Source of the DNA: Psychrosphaera sp. B3R10
GTDB lineage: Bacteria > Pseudomonadota > Gammaproteobacteria > Enterobacterales > Alteromonadaceae
Assembly: GCF_018861025.1 (NCBI RefSeq)
Contig: NZ_JAHKQH010000042.1
Coordinates: 63,964-127,963 of the forward strand
Direction of reading: 5' to 3'
DNA: 64,000 bases
Part shown: positions 47,490 through 57,763 of the stretch, one piece after another
Layout: the number at the start of each line of letters is the position of its first letter
Numbering within the stretch: position 1 is the first letter of the stretch
Notes under the pieces: generated by a model
The model's database searches: none
Seen by the model: the letters and a program-made list of their open reading frames with translations, nothing else
Told to the model about the DNA's origin: nothing
Program-made: the position numbers and the translations under genes

Positions 47490-48730
47490 GCAGTCTATTT
47501 TTTAGTTTTATCGGAATGTGCATTGTCGCGTTAGTGTTTATATGTGTACCGCTATTTCGATTCAGCCAATTTGGCCATAAACGAAATGCTTCGGCGCAGT
47601 GGTTTGAACAACGTCTTGCAGAATTAACAGACGAACTAGAACAAGGCCGTTTTACTCAGCAACAATACGAGTTTGCAGTTACCGAATTAAAACTGACCAC
47701 TAAATTCGAACTGACCAAAGAGAATAAGGTACAACCCACGATTATTAATGAATTTGGTTTCAGTTCAAAAATATTAATATCGGTTCTGTTTGTTGTATTT
47801 ATCTCTGGGTTTTATTTGTTTTATGGCAATTATACGAAGTTGTCTAATTGGCAGGATTCAATTGATGAGTTACCTGATTTAACTCAAAAAATAATTCAAA
47901 ATCAAAACCAAGCACCGACCGTTCAAGAATTGCAAAGTTTCGCTCTGGGATTAAGAACAAAATTAGCGGTAAAAGACGAAGCGATTGGGTGGATGTTGTT
48001 AGGTCGTACTTTATTGGCTTTAAACGATATTAATTCGGCGATAGATGCATTCAAAAAATCCTACGATAGAGATCCTAAAAGCGTAACCAATATCGTCAAT
48101 TACGCACAGGCTCTTTATTTAAAAGGAGAGGACTTTGAACTGGGTAAAGCAGTAAACATATTGCGCGAAGCATTATATTTACAACCAGATAATATGATGG
48201 CTTTGATCATTTTTGGTGAAAGTAACCTACTATTAAAACGTTTTGATAATGCGAAAGAAGCATTTGAATTGGCATTGTCTCAGCTTAATGCTGATGACGA
48301 GCGCACTGTCGCTTTACGTCAACGAATTGAATTTATTAATCAAAGCACAGGCACTCAAGCACCTGATACGCAAACTAACGACATACAAAGTGGATTAACA
48401 ATTACAGTGCAACTAGATGACCGCGTTACGGCGTCTGGAACACAATTTCGTTATTTATTTTTATTCGCCAAGTCAGCGTCAAGTCCGGTTCCTGTCGCCG
48501 TGAAAAAATTGCCAATAAGCAATTTCCCGTTGACAGTTAATTTATCTGATTCGGATATCATGTTACCAGATGTGAAGTTATCGGATCAGAGTTCAGTTAA
48601 TATTACAGCTCGTTTGTCGATTGACGAAGCGGCTGGTTTGACCGCAGGGGAGTGGCAAGGAGAGTTACTTGATATTAAGCCCTCAGCAAATGAACCTATT
48701 ACGATAGTTATTAATAAGGAAACAAAATGA
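47486..48730 (+). CDS. ccmI: Cytochrome c biogenesis protein CcmI
   Basis: CcmI is the apocytochrome c chaperone of the heme lyase complex. This 414-residue protein has two N-terminal TM helices (about residues 5-22 and 93-113) around a short coiled-coil cytoplasmic loop, then TPR repeats (about 160-290, WMLLGRTLLALNDINSAIDAF..), then a beta-rich C-terminal domain (GLTITVQLDDRVTASG). Start is GTG, overlapping ccmH; the stop overlaps mlaA by ATGA. Confidence 0.93.
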   Translation: MSSLFFSFIGMCIVALVFICVPLFRFSQFGHKRNASAQWFEQRLAELTDELEQGRFTQQQYEFAVTELKLTTKFELTKENKVQPTIINEFGFSSKILISVLFVVFISGFYLFYGNYTKLSNWQDSIDELPDLTQKIIQNQNQAPTVQELQSFALGLRTKLAVKDEAIGWMLLGRTLLALNDINSAIDAFKKSYDRDPKSVTNIVNYAQALYLKGEDFELGKAVNILREALYLQPDNMMALIIFGESNLLLKRFDNAKEAFELALSQLNADDERTVALRQRIEFINQSTGTQAPDTQTNDIQSGLTITVQLDDRVTASGTQFRYLFLFAKSASSPVPVAVKKLPISNFPLTVNLSDSDIMLPDVKLSDQSSVNITARLSIDEAAGLTAGEWQGELLDIKPSANEPITIVINKETK

Positions 48731-49512
48731 AGTCAACTTGGATTAAACAAGCCGTTTTAATCACTTTCGTATTGTTGTTGTCTGCCTGTGCCAAAACGCC
48801 AGAGCCACAACCTGTGGACGCGACCAACACGGAACAAGTGATAGCCCCTATTGTTGATGAACGTGACCCGTTTGAGTCGATGAACCGTTCATTATGGGAT
48901 TTTAACTGGAATGTTTTAGACAAATACGTATTAAGACCTTTGGCCGTTGGTTATTCAGAATATTTGCCAAGACCAGCCCAAACAGGTGTCCGTAATTTTG
49001 TGACGAACCTTGAAGAGCCAGGTTATGCGGTAAATAGCTTACTGCAAGGTAAAGTAAAACATAGCGGTAAAGCGGTAGGTCGTTTCCTGATTAACTCTAC
49101 GGTGGGAATTTTTGGCCTGATTGACGTTGCTGACTATATGGGAATAGAACGCCACAAAGAAGATGCAGGGCAGACTATGGGTATTTATGGTGTTGGTAAC
49201 GGACCTTACGTTATGATCCCAGGTTACGGTCCTACAACTATTCGAGACGGTACGGGGGATTTTATTGATGGTCAAATCTTTCCACTGTATTTACTTGATT
49301 GGCCAGCAGCCTTGTTAAAAACGGGTATTAAAGCCGTTTACACTCGTGCTGATCTAATCGCGCAAGAGGGCATGATTGATAATTCTGTAGACTCTTACAT
49401 TTTTGTCAAAGAAGTTTATTACCAAAATCAGAATTTCAAACTTCACGACGGCAACCCGCCGCTTGAAGAACCTGAAGAGTTTGATGAAGCGTTTTTAGAC
49501 GAGATAGATTAA
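48727..49512 (+). CDS. mlaA: Outer-membrane lipid asymmetry lipoprotein MlaA (VacJ)
   Basis: MlaA removes misplaced phospholipids from the outer leaflet of the outer membrane and passes them to MlaC. The lipobox is LLLSAC with C21 as the acylated cysteine, followed by DPFESMNRSLWDFN, the classical MlaA core, and GQTMGIYGVGNGPYVMIPGYGP-like repeats (quoted in part). Length 261 aa is typical. It is translationally coupled to ccmI, so it shares the ccm transcript; the rest of the Mla system is not in the window. Confidence 0.96.
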   Translation: MKSTWIKQAVLITFVLLLSACAKTPEPQPVDATNTEQVIAPIVDERDPFESMNRSLWDFNWNVLDKYVLRPLAVGYSEYLPRPAQTGVRNFVTNLEEPGYAVNSLLQGKVKHSGKAVGRFLINSTVGIFGLIDVADYMGIERHKEDAGQTMGIYGVGNGPYVMIPGYGPTTIRDGTGDFIDGQIFPLYLLDWPAALLKTGIKAVYTRADLIAQEGMIDNSVDSYIFVKEVYYQNQNFKLHDGNPPLEEPEEFDEAFLDEID

Positions 49513-49561
49513 TAAAATAAATAGTGCTGAAACTGAGTTATAAAATCGGTTCCAGGTAAAT

Positions 49562-49600
49562 AAAAAGGCCAAATTCAATATTCTTGAATTTGGCCTTTTT
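49562..49600. terminator. Bidirectional terminator between mlaA and ilvH
   Basis: AAAAAGGCCAAATTCA pairs with TGAATTTGGCCTTTTT, with T-runs on either strand. Confidence 0.93.
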
Positions 49601-49627
49601 AGTATTAATTATAGGTAAACTAGTGCC

Positions 49628-50125
49628 TTAAGGTTTTAATGCCTTTTCACCACGACCGATACCAACTACGCCAGAGCGTACGGTTTCAATAATCGTTCCG
49701 TTATCTCTCATAACATCAATAAAGGCGTCAACTTTGCCTGAAGTACCAAGCATTTGAACGGTGTAAGCACGGCTTGCAACGTCAACAATCTGGCCTCTGA
49801 AAATATCGGCACAGCGTTTTATTTCTTCACGTTGTTCGTTTGTGTCAGCTGCTATTTTTACAAGCACGATTTCACGTTCAACATGGGCACTTTCCGTTAG
49901 TTCTCGAACCTTTAAAACGTCAACAAGCTTATTGACTTGTTTGGTAATTTGCTCGATTACACGTTGATCGCCTTCCGTTGTAATCGTAATACGCGATAAG
50001 CTGTCGTCGTCGGTCTTAGACACAGTTAAACTGTCAATGTTATAGCCACGTTGCGAAAACAATCCAACAATGCGAGAAAGGGCACCAGCTTCATTTTCCA
50101 ATAAAATAGATAGGATGCGTCTCAT
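49628..50125 (-). CDS. ilvH: Acetolactate synthase small (regulatory) subunit IlvH
   Basis: IlvH is the ACT-domain regulatory partner of acetolactate synthase III, mediating valine feedback. The 165-residue protein begins with [35 protein letters not shown] (in parts) and the second domain carries REIVLVKIAA and ALEGVVGI-like patterns. It overlaps ilvI (TAATG). Confidence 0.97.
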   Translation of the reverse strand: MRRILSILLENEAGALSRIVGLFSQRGYNIDSLTVSKTDDDSLSRITITTEGDQRVIEQITKQVNKLVDVLKVRELTESAHVEREIVLVKIAADTNEQREEIKRCADIFRGQIVDVASRAYTVQMLGTSGKVDAFIDVMRDNGTIIETVRSGVVGIGRGEKALKP

Positions 50126-51885
50126 TATTCTTTCTCCCCTTGAATTTCCCCTGCGACTTTGCCCTTAGGTGCTAAAACCATATCGTCAATTTTTCCACCT
50201 TTGATTTGCATTGGATAAACATGTGCTGACTGGTCAACAACAATATCCATAAAGACTAATTTGTCTTTCATTGCAAAGGCGTCTTCCATGGCTTGATCTA
50301 GTTTCGCTGGGTCTGTCACACGGATACCAACATGACCATAGGCCTCTGCTAGTTTGACAAAATCTGGAAGTGAGTCCATATAAGAATGAGAATGACGTCC
50401 ATCATAAAACATGGTTTGCCATTGTCTAACCATGCCTAAAGCTGAGTTATTGATGTTAATCACTTTAACTGGAATACCGTATTGTAAACACGTCGCTAGT
50501 TCTTGAATGTTCATTTGAATTGAACCGTCTCCTGTCACACAGGCGACATGAGCATCAGGAAACGCTAATTTAACCCCCATAGCAGCAGGTAAACCAAAGC
50601 CCATTGTGCCTAGACCACCTGAGTTAATCCATTGACGTGGTTTTTTAAACGGATAGTACAATGCAGCAAACATTTGGTGCTGACCGACATCTGACGTAAC
50701 GTAAGCATCACCATTTGTCACCTTGTAAAGCGATTCAATGACTTGTTGCGGCATAATTTGGTTGTCAATTTTGCTATAAGCCAAACTGTCTTCTGCACGC
50801 CAATCGTTAATCGTCTTCCACCAAGTTGACATGGCTTCAGGGTCCGTATTGAGATCATGACTGTCGATGTAAGCAAGTAATTGTTCAATAACTTTTTTCG
50901 CTTCACCCACCACTGGCACATTCGCTGGAATGGTTTTAGAAATAGACGTTGGGTCTACATCGACGTGAACGATAGTGGCATTGGGACAAAATTTAGCAAC
51001 GTTGTTGGTTACACGGTCGTCAAATCGAGCACCGATGGCAAAAATCACATCAGCGTTGGACATTGATTTATTTGCTTCATACGTGCCGTGCATACCTAAC
51101 ATGCCAACAAACTGAGGATGAACGCCAGAAATACCGCCTAACCCCATTAAAGTATTTGTTACCGGTACATTTAGTTTTTCTGCAAGCGCAGTGAGTTGTT
51201 CAGATGCGTTGGCAATTACAATACCGCCACCGGTGTACAAAATAGGGCGTTTAGCGGCACATAAAATTTCTGCCGCTTTTTTAATTTGCTTTGAATGACC
51301 TTTAACCGTTGGGTTATATGACCGCATATTAATTTCAGCAGGCATTACATAAGGCGCTTTAATTTTTGGATTGACGATATCTTTAGGTAAATCGACAACA
51401 ACAGGGCCCGGTCGACCTGTTTTTGCAATGTAATAGGCTTTAGCGATAGCTTCAGGAATATCCTCAGCTCGTTTCACTAAAAAGCTGTGTTTTACGATAG
51501 GGCGAGAACAACCCACCATGTCACATTCTTGGAATGCGTCTTCACCGATAACAGTGGTTGGAACTTGACCAGACAATACAACAAGTGGGATAGAATCCAT
51601 ATATGCTGTTGCGATGCCGGTAATGGTATTGGTTGCGCCTGGACCTGAGGTCACAAGGACAGAACCTACGTCACCTGTAGCACGAGCATAACCGTCTGCA
51701 GCGTGAACGGCGGCTTGTTCGTGACGGACAAGAATGTGTTCTATTTTATTATGTTCAAACAAAGCGTCGTATATATCTAATACCGCGCCACCAGGATAAC
51801 CAAACAGGTGTTTTACCCCGATGTCTTCTAACGCTTGCACTACCATTTCCGCACCGGATAACATGGTTGGCGAATTCTTCTCCAT
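50125..51885 (-). CDS. ilvI: Acetolactate synthase 3 large subunit IlvI
   Basis: IlvI catalyses the ThDP- and FAD-dependent first step of branched-chain amino acid synthesis. This 586-residue protein has [15 protein letters not shown] with the catalytic glutamate region ([17 protein letters not shown], parts), ThDP/Mg motif [15 protein letters not shown] and [12 protein letters not shown]. No leader-peptide attenuator is evident in the 243 bases upstream. ilvH follows and both form the operon. Confidence 0.97.
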   Translation of the reverse strand: MEKNSPTMLSGAEMVVQALEDIGVKHLFGYPGGAVLDIYDALFEHNKIEHILVRHEQAAVHAADGYARATGDVGSVLVTSGPGATNTITGIATAYMDSIPLVVLSGQVPTTVIGEDAFQECDMVGCSRPIVKHSFLVKRAEDIPEAIAKAYYIAKTGRPGPVVVDLPKDIVNPKIKAPYVMPAEINMRSYNPTVKGHSKQIKKAAEILCAAKRPILYTGGGIVIANASEQLTALAEKLNVPVTNTLMGLGGISGVHPQFVGMLGMHGTYEANKSMSNADVIFAIGARFDDRVTNNVAKFCPNATIVHVDVDPTSISKTIPANVPVVGEAKKVIEQLLAYIDSHDLNTDPEAMSTWWKTINDWRAEDSLAYSKIDNQIMPQQVIESLYKVTNGDAYVTSDVGQHQMFAALYYPFKKPRQWINSGGLGTMGFGLPAAMGVKLAFPDAHVACVTGDGSIQMNIQELATCLQYGIPVKVININNSALGMVRQWQTMFYDGRHSHSYMDSLPDFVKLAEAYGHVGIRVTDPAKLDQAMEDAFAMKDKLVFMDIVVDQSAHVYPMQIKGGKIDDMVLAPKGKVAGEIQGEKE

Positions 51886-52128
51886 CGTATTTTCTCACTT
51901 CAAAACTTATTGATCGTAGCTAGTTACGTTTTTACTCTAATTCGCACACCGATTACAAGGGCAAATCGCCGAATAAGTAAAATAAATTTATCTATGTTAG
52001 GACGATTGGTGCGATAACCGTTTATTTACTAAATAATAGTGTGATTTTTAACCAGGACGGTGTGGGGATACTTAATTTTGGCGTTTCAATATTACTTAAA
52101 AAATAGCCCATCTTAGTTTTAAAAGATT

Positions 52129-52812
52129 CTAATCTTCGGGTTTTTTAAAAGATTGTAATCTTCGGTTTTCTGCAATTGTAACGGATTGTTTTTGATCAGC
52201 TATTATCTGGCACATCGCTCGGGAAACCGTATCGGCAGTAATTGGCTTATATTGACCAATAAAAGGTATGAATTGCAACGCAGTTAAAACATATTTCCCA
52301 AAAGTTTCACCTATCCGTTTCTCTGGACGAGGGCCGACTAATACACTTGGACGGACGATTAACGAGTGGTCAAAACCAAGTTGCAATAATTGGTGTTCCG
52401 TTTCGCCTTTCAAATTTAAATAGAACGATGACGCGCCGACTTTTGCACCAATGGAAGAAATAAAAACCAACCGAGTTGCGCCATTTAATTTAGCTAATGT
52501 TGCAAACTCAACTGGGTAGGTTCGGTCAACTCTAATCATTGCCTGTTGACTGCCTGCGTGTTTAATTGTGGTGCCTAAACAACAAAATACCGTGTCGCCA
52601 ACAATATCTTGAACATGGGCTTCAAGGTGGTCAAAGTCTGTTTTTATCTGGACCAATTTATTGTGTGTAAAGTTAGCGGGTAAGTCAGAGCGACTGAAGC
52701 TGATAACTTGACAATAGTGTTCGTCGGCCAATAACTGAGTAATTAATGATTGACCAACAAGGCCTGTTGCGCCAATAACTAAAGCGCGTTTGGGGTTAGT
52801 AGCAGTTTTCAA
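52129..52812 (-). CDS. NAD(P)-binding SDR/atypical oxidoreductase
   Basis: This 227-residue protein has the Rossmann motif [18 protein letters not shown] (residues 10-27, G-x-x-G-x-x-G), [43 protein letters not shown] (with the SS..Y-x3-K-like layout, Y then K seven residues on) and [12 protein letters not shown]. This is the TIP30/HTATIP2-like NAD(P)H-binding family. The reaction is unknown. It starts 17 bases inside ruvX's 3' end and is likely co-transcribed with the yqgE-ruvX genes. Confidence 0.82.
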   Translation of the reverse strand: MKTATNPKRALVIGATGLVGQSLITQLLADEHYCQVISFSRSDLPANFTHNKLVQIKTDFDHLEAHVQDIVGDTVFCCLGTTIKHAGSQQAMIRVDRTYPVEFATLAKLNGATRLVFISSIGAKVGASSFYLNLKGETEHQLLQLGFDHSLIVRPSVLVGPRPEKRIGETFGKYVLTALQFIPFIGQYKPITADTVSRAMCQIIADQKQSVTIAENRRLQSFKKPED

Positions 52813-53215
52813 AGTAACTTTCTAATATAACTACTGCAGATTGTGAGTCAACATTACCTTTTTTTAAGTTACGAAAGCCACCGGATGCAAATAAATCTGC
52901 CTTGGCATCAACTGTTGTCAGACGTTCGTCATGGGTTACTATGGCATAACCAAAGCGACCATGGATCTTGTTGGCGAATTTTTTTGCGCGGGCAGTCATC
53001 GGTTGTTCTGTACCATCCATATTAAGTGGCAATCCGACAACAACTAGGTCTGGTTCCCAAGTGGTAAGTAGCTTTTCAACTTGGTCCCACTGAGGTACAC
53101 CATCCTTCGCTCGTAAAGCTTCAAGGGGGGATGCCGTACCGGTTAATGATTGTCCTACTGCAAAACCAATGCTAGTTGTGCCGTAGTCGATACCAATAAT
53201 GGTTTTTGACTTCAT
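52796..53215 (-). CDS. ruvX: Holliday-junction resolvase-like RuvX/YqgF
   Basis: This 139-residue RNase H-fold nuclease, known as RuvX/YqgF, is implicated in rRNA processing or DNA junction resolution. Motifs are [16 protein letters not shown] at the N-terminus and the carboxylate-bearing [13 protein letters not shown]. The ATG at 53213-53215 overlaps the yqgE stop (TAATG), and 139 aa equals the family; an upstream in-frame ATG at 53284 would overlap yqgE extensively. Confidence 0.95.
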   Translation of the reverse strand: MKSKTIIGIDYGTTSIGFAVGQSLTGTASPLEALRAKDGVPQWDQVEKLLTTWEPDLVVVGLPLNMDGTEQPMTARAKKFANKIHGRFGYAIVTHDERLTTVDAKADLFASGGFRNLKKGNVDSQSAVVILESYFENCY

Positions 53216-53793
53216 TAAGCGTGTCCTGAAATTGCGGACAGTTGACTGATGTCGATGCCCAGTTTTTGGATTGCTCTTTCCCAACGTTTTTCAACTGGGG
53301 TATTGAATAAAATATCGTGGTCAGCTTCAATTGTTAACCAGGCATTGTTCGCCATTTCATCTTCCAATTGACCAGCAGACCATCCTGCATAGCCTAAAGT
53401 TAATAAAAATTGATCAGGTGCTTGCTCGGTTGACAAGCTTTGCAATATATCTTTCGACGTTGTTACATTGATGTCGCCCGGAAGCGCTATACTTGAAGTC
53501 CAAATTTTGCCCCCTGTGTGCAATACAAAACCACGGTCAGTTTGCACCGGACCACCTGTTAGCACATTTTTTGATGACAATGCCGATGATTCACTGGTTT
53601 CAATGTCAATTTCGTTTAACAGTCGACTAACACTGATCTCAGATGATTTGTTAATGACCAAGCCCATTGCGCCCTGATCATCGTGTTCGCAAATGTAGGT
53701 CACTGACCGACCAAAAAATGAACCATCTAAAGAAGGCATCGCAATCAATAGTTGGTTCGTTAAATTGGTGATTTCTGTAATTTCTGCCGTCAT
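53215..53793 (-). CDS. yqgE: YqgE/AlgH family protein
   Basis: This 192-residue protein matches DUF179 (AlgH). It begins [39 protein letters not shown] (in parts) and has [15 protein letters not shown] and [17 protein letters not shown]. It is conserved next to ruvX/yqgF in proteobacteria and thought to be regulatory, but its activity is unproven. It sits in the order rsmE-gshB-yqgE-ruvX as in E. coli. Confidence 0.96.
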   Translation of the reverse strand: MTAEITEITNLTNQLLIAMPSLDGSFFGRSVTYICEHDDQGAMGLVINKSSEISVSRLLNEIDIETSESSALSSKNVLTGGPVQTDRGFVLHTGGKIWTSSIALPGDINVTTSKDILQSLSTEQAPDQFLLTLGYAGWSAGQLEDEMANNAWLTIEADHDILFNTPVEKRWERAIQKLGIDISQLSAISGHA

Positions 53794-53836
53794 TAAAACT
53801 CCTATTAATTGCGCTTTTGAGAATGTGCTTGTTTTA

Positions 53837-54790
53837 CTATTGCGCGCTTATGCGTTGTTCAATAGCGTCAAACAGTGCGCCTGTAATATCTACGTCAAAT
53901 GCTGCTTCAATTTCTTTAATGCACGTTGGGCTAGTAACATTTATCTCGGTGACAAAATCACCAATCACATCTAAGCCAACAAATATTAGGCCTTTAGCTT
54001 TTAATGTAGGCCCAATTGCATTGGCAATCTTCCAGTCGGTGTCCGACAGTGGACGTGCTTCGCCTCGACCGCCAGCTGCTAAATTACCGCGGGTTTCACC
54101 TTTTGCTGGTATGCGAGCAAGGCAATAAGGCATAGGTTCACCGTCTACAATCAGGATCCGTTTATCGCCATTAGAAATATCTGGGATAAACGCTTGGACC
54201 ATAGCAAATTGAGTACCGTGTGCCGTAAGTGTTTCAATGATCACACCGAGGTTAGGATCACCTGCTTTAACTCTGAAGATAGACGCTCCACCCATACCAT
54301 CAAGTGGTTTGAGGATGATATCGCCATGTTTTTCATAAAAAGCCCGGATCTGCTTATCACTGCGAGTTACTAATGTTTGCGGTGTAAACTCTGAGAACCA
54401 ACTGGTATATAATTTTTCATTAGCATCACGCAGACTTTGAGGTTTGTTAACGATCAAAGTACCTTCGTCTTCTGCACGCTCTAAAATATAGGTGGCGTAA
54501 ATAAATTCGGTATCAAAAGGAGGATCTTTACGCATTAGTATCACGTCTAGATCAGATAATAATATGTCGTTAGACTCGGCAAGAGTGAAGTGATCGCCCA
54601 CCACATTTTGAACGGTTAATTGACGCGCTTGACCATATGCTCGACCATTTTCTAAAAATAGGTCGTTCATTTCAAAGTAGTACAATTCATAGCCCCGTGC
54701 CTGTGCTTGCAGCAACATTGCAAAGCTCGAATCTTTTTTCAAATTAATATCTGCAATGGGATCCATCACAATGCCAAGTTTTTTTGTCAT
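53837..54790 (-). CDS. gshB: Glutathione synthetase
   Basis: GshB ligates glycine to gamma-glutamylcysteine using ATP. The 317-residue ATP-grasp enzyme begins MTKKLGIVMDPIADINLKKDSSFAML (parts), with RKDPPFDTEFIYATYIL, the ATP-binding ILKPLDGMGGASIFR and a C-terminal GLDVIGDFVTEINVTSPTC motif with metal-binding residues. Length equals E. coli GshB (316). It lies in an operon-like string with rsmE upstream (22 bases) and yqgE downstream. Confidence 0.98.
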   Translation of the reverse strand: MTKKLGIVMDPIADINLKKDSSFAMLLQAQARGYELYYFEMNDLFLENGRAYGQARQLTVQNVVGDHFTLAESNDILLSDLDVILMRKDPPFDTEFIYATYILERAEDEGTLIVNKPQSLRDANEKLYTSWFSEFTPQTLVTRSDKQIRAFYEKHGDIILKPLDGMGGASIFRVKAGDPNLGVIIETLTAHGTQFAMVQAFIPDISNGDKRILIVDGEPMPYCLARIPAKGETRGNLAAGGRGEARPLSDTDWKIANAIGPTLKAKGLIFVGLDVIGDFVTEINVTSPTCIKEIEAAFDVDITGALFDAIEQRISAQ

Positions 54791-54811
54791 TTTTAATCCT
54801 AGTATTAAAAA

Positions 54812-55543
54812 TTAAGCTAAATCACCAAACTGAAATTGCAGTGATGCTAATAAGGTTAACGCGGCGGTTTCAGTGCGTAATACTCTTGGGCCAAGTTGAA
54901 TGTCTGTGTAATTGGCGTCACCTGCTTGGCGAATTTCTTCGTCACTTAAACCACCTTCTGGGCCGATAATAAAACGGACGCCACTGTCAGGTATTGTAAT
55001 CGTTTTAATAGAAGTGGAGGCTTTAGGGTGTAAATTCAACTTCAGTTGGTTAGTTTCTTGTTTTAAAAACTCAGACAAACTGATTGGTGGGTGAACAACA
55101 GGAATAATAGCGCGACCACTTTGTTCACAGGCCGAGATTGCTATTTTTTGCCACTGCTGGTGTTTTTTCTCTAATCGTTCACCAGCTAATTTAACGCCAC
55201 AACGTTCAGTAAAAACTGGTGTGATCTCCATAATGCCTAATTCAACGGATTTTTGGATGGTAAAATCCATCTTATCACCGCGGGAAATGCCCTGAGCCAA
55301 ATGAATATTTAACGGTGACTCATTTTCAATCGCGGCTTTTTCTAGAGGCAATATTTGGACTGACTTTTTGCTCACATCCGTAATTTCGCTAAGGTAATCG
55401 TGCCCGTCGCCATTAAACAATATGATTTTGTAACCTTGTTTCAAACGTAATACTTTAGCGACGTGATTTGCAGCGTCCGAGTCTAACTCGCAGTTGCTAT
55501 TTAATTGCAATGGTGAAGAATGATAAATTCGAGGTATTCTCAT
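54812..55543 (-). CDS. rsmE: 16S rRNA m3U1498 methyltransferase RsmE
   Basis: RsmE methylates U1498 of 16S rRNA. The SPOUT-type sequence begins MRIPRIYH and has the DKMDFTIQKSVELGI, ERCGVKL, FIIGPEGGLSDEEI and LGPRVLRTETAALTLLA motifs (the knot and SAM site). The ATG at 55543 gives 243 aa, identical to E. coli; an extension to 55570 adds nine residues without support. Confidence 0.97.
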   Translation of the reverse strand: MRIPRIYHSSPLQLNSNCELDSDAANHVAKVLRLKQGYKIILFNGDGHDYLSEITDVSKKSVQILPLEKAAIENESPLNIHLAQGISRGDKMDFTIQKSVELGIMEITPVFTERCGVKLAGERLEKKHQQWQKIAISACEQSGRAIIPVVHPPISLSEFLKQETNQLKLNLHPKASTSIKTITIPDSGVRFIIGPEGGLSDEEIRQAGDANYTDIQLGPRVLRTETAALTLLASLQFQFGDLA

Positions 55544-55755
55544 GGCGTTTCTATTTGCTTTTTTTTGCAATTTTAGCAGGCTGATTTTGATATGCCTATG
55601 GTTATCACATAACTATTTTTTTAATGAACAATAATTCGTTAAGCCTCAGTTGCTTTAGTTTATTGCGTCGAATCCAAGTTTTTTGTTACTAATTTTCTAT
55701 GAAAAATATACCTTGAATTGCTATTATGCGGCACGGCTTTATTTAAGGAGTGCAA

Positions 55756-56664
55756 ATGGATCCTATTATCTCTGTCGAAGGATTAATTAAACAATATAAA
55801 GATGTTATTGCCGTCAATAATGTCTCATTTGATATTCAACCTGGGACTTGTTTTGGTTTGTTGGGCCCAAATGGCGCTGGAAAGACAACAACTATAGAAA
55901 TGATGGAAGGCTTAACCCCACCGAGTAAAGGCCAAATTAAGTTATTTAGTAAAACGTTGACAAAAGCGGCGTTAGACCAGATAGGCATACAGTTCCAGCA
56001 AACTGCTCTACAAGACTTCTTAACGGTCACCGAAACCATTAACTTATTTGCTTCCTTTTATAAAAATACGTTGGCAACGGATACACTCATCACTATGTGT
56101 GACTTGGTTGAAGTCAAAGACCGTAATCACCAAAAATTGTCAGGTGGACAAAAGCAACGTTTGCTTCTCGCCTTAGCTTTAGTGAATGACCCACAGATTA
56201 TATTTTTGGACGAGCCAACAACTGGGCTTGATCCCCACGCTAGGCGTAACTTCTGGGATCTGCTTACTGAGATTAAAAACTCGGGTAAAACCATTATCAT
56301 CACAACGCATTATATGGATGAAGCTCAGTATTTATGTGACGAAATTGCGATTATGGACCGTGGTGAAATTATTGCCCATAACAGCCCAGATAATCTACTA
56401 CAACAGCATTTTTCAGGGGCGATTATCCGCTTACCAAAACCAAATTTAGAAGGGCACACCTTACCAAGTGGGACTCGCCCTTACGGTGATGGTTTTTATG
56501 ATATTGATGCCATTAATGTTGAAAAAACCATAACGGAATTACTGTCGCAGGGAATTTCTCTTGATGGCTTGCAAGTTAAATCCGCAAACTTAGATGATCT
56601 ATTTATTAAACTTACAGGTCATGCGCTTACTGGACCTACAATTGACGTAAAGGCGGGAGAATAA
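55756..56664 (+). CDS. ABC-2 type exporter ATPase
   Basis: This 302-residue ABC ATPase has Walker A GPNGAGKT (residues 37-44), a Q-loop (QFQQTALQDFLTV), signature LSGGQKQRLLLALAL, Walker B IIFLDEPTTGLDP and the switch His in IITTHYMDEAQ. The C-terminal 80-residue domain is of the DrrA type. The substrate is unknown; homologues export drugs, lipids or polysaccharides. ATG 55756 is preceded by AAGGAG. The permease begins one base after the stop, making a two-gene transporter. Its insertion between metK and rsmE differs from E. coli. Confidence 0.92.
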   Translation: MDPIISVEGLIKQYKDVIAVNNVSFDIQPGTCFGLLGPNGAGKTTTIEMMEGLTPPSKGQIKLFSKTLTKAALDQIGIQFQQTALQDFLTVTETINLFASFYKNTLATDTLITMCDLVEVKDRNHQKLSGGQKQRLLLALALVNDPQIIFLDEPTTGLDPHARRNFWDLLTEIKNSGKTIIITTHYMDEAQYLCDEIAIMDRGEIIAHNSPDNLLQQHFSGAIIRLPKPNLEGHTLPSGTRPYGDGFYDIDAINVEKTITELLSQGISLDGLQVKSANLDDLFIKLTGHALTGPTIDVKAGE

Positions 56665-56665
56665 C

Positions 56666-57679
56666 ATGTTGGCATTAAAGCGCTTTTGGGCCATTTTAAA
56701 AGCCCGCAATTTAGAATTTTTCAGAGACAAATCGTCACTTAGTTGGAGCATTATATTTCCGGTTTTGTTGTTGGCGGGTTTTGCGGTGGTTTTCTCCGAC
56801 AATGATAAAGACGTTTACAAAGTTGGTGTGATAGATAAGCCCGATAACTTTAGCGCCTTTAGCGATGTGCGTTTTATCAATTTTGTCGACTATCAAGACA
56901 TTGACGCTGCGATGACCAAATTGGAGCGTCATCAACTTGATTTAGTGATAGACCACACGAATAAAAAGATTTGGCAAAACGAATCTTCAGCAAACAGCTA
57001 TATCGTTCAAAAGATGCTGTCTGGTGCTATTGACGAGCGTTGGCAGTCGTCGTTTATTGATGGCCGAGCCATTCGTTATGTCGATTGGGTATTACCAGGA
57101 ATTTTGGGCATGAACATGATGTTCAGTTGTTTATTTGGTGTAGGTTATGTCATCGTACGTTACCGTAAAAATATGGTGTTAAAACGACTTAATGCCACGC
57201 CTGTTAAAGCCATCGAGTTTTTAGCGGCGCAGATTACCTCGCGTCTATGGATAGTCATTGCTATTTCGGGTTCAGTATTTGCCGGATGTGATTTTATATT
57301 CGATTTCTATATGTTGGGCTCGTTTTGGAACTTATTACTTGTCGCTGTTTTAGGGGCGATGTCGTTAATTTCATTAGGTCTGTTGTTGTCTTCTCGCAGT
57401 CGCAGTGAAGAATTAACCGGTGGGTTGCTAAATTTGGTCACCTGGCCAATGATGATCTTATCCGGTGTTTGGTTTTCATTGGAGGGGAGCCCTGAGTTTA
57501 TTAGACAAATATCCTACTTTTTGCCATTAACTCATCTGGTGGAAGGGGCTCGAGCCGTGATGATAGAAGGCGCTGACTTTGTTGCATTGTCCACGCACAC
57601 TATTCCATTAGCGGTGATGACATTTGTTTTTCTGACAATTGGCGCGCTTATGTTTCGCTGGGACGGTGACGGTCGTTAA
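56666..57679 (+). CDS. ABC-2 type exporter permease
   Basis: This 337-residue membrane protein has an N-terminal helix (WSIIFPVLLLAGFAVVF), an extracytoplasmic loop (residues about 50-140) and five more helices containing LPGILGMNMMFSCLFGVGYVIV and PMMILSGVWFSLEGSPEFI, typical of the ABC-2 (YadH/DrrB) fold. It completes the exporter with the upstream ATPase. The large loop suggests a substrate- or partner-binding region. Confidence 0.92.
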   Translation: MLALKRFWAILKARNLEFFRDKSSLSWSIIFPVLLLAGFAVVFSDNDKDVYKVGVIDKPDNFSAFSDVRFINFVDYQDIDAAMTKLERHQLDLVIDHTNKKIWQNESSANSYIVQKMLSGAIDERWQSSFIDGRAIRYVDWVLPGILGMNMMFSCLFGVGYVIVRYRKNMVLKRLNATPVKAIEFLAAQITSRLWIVIAISGSVFAGCDFIFDFYMLGSFWNLLLVAVLGAMSLISLGLLLSSRSRSEELTGGLLNLVTWPMMILSGVWFSLEGSPEFIRQISYFLPLTHLVEGARAVMIEGADFVALSTHTIPLAVMTFVFLTIGALMFRWDGDGR

Positions 57680-57703
57680 GCGACTTGCTGAGATATGATA
57701 ACA

Positions 57704-57742
57704 GCTCACTATTGCAAAAAGGCACTTATTGCAATAGTGAGC
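57704..57742. repeat. 14-bp perfect inverted repeat after the ABC exporter
   Basis: GCTCACTATTGCAA (57704-57717) and TTGCAATAGTGAGC (57729-57742) are perfect complements with an 11-base loop. It sits between the permease stop and a separate intrinsic terminator, so it is an extra structure. Confidence 0.9.
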
Positions 57743-57763
57743 ATTGGATAAAACTGTAGCAAT

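Noticed and set aside
51886-52128. Attenuator leader peptide rich in branched-chain codons before ilvI
   Set aside because: No short frame with clustered Leu/Val/Ile codons followed by a terminator hairpin is visible in the 243 bases.
55756-57679. CcmA/CcmB identity for the ABC transporter
   Set aside because: The ATPase is of the 300-aa DrrA type with an extra C-terminal domain and the permease has a large extracytoplasmic loop; neither matches CcmA (about 205 aa) or CcmB, and the ccm operon lies elsewhere in the window.
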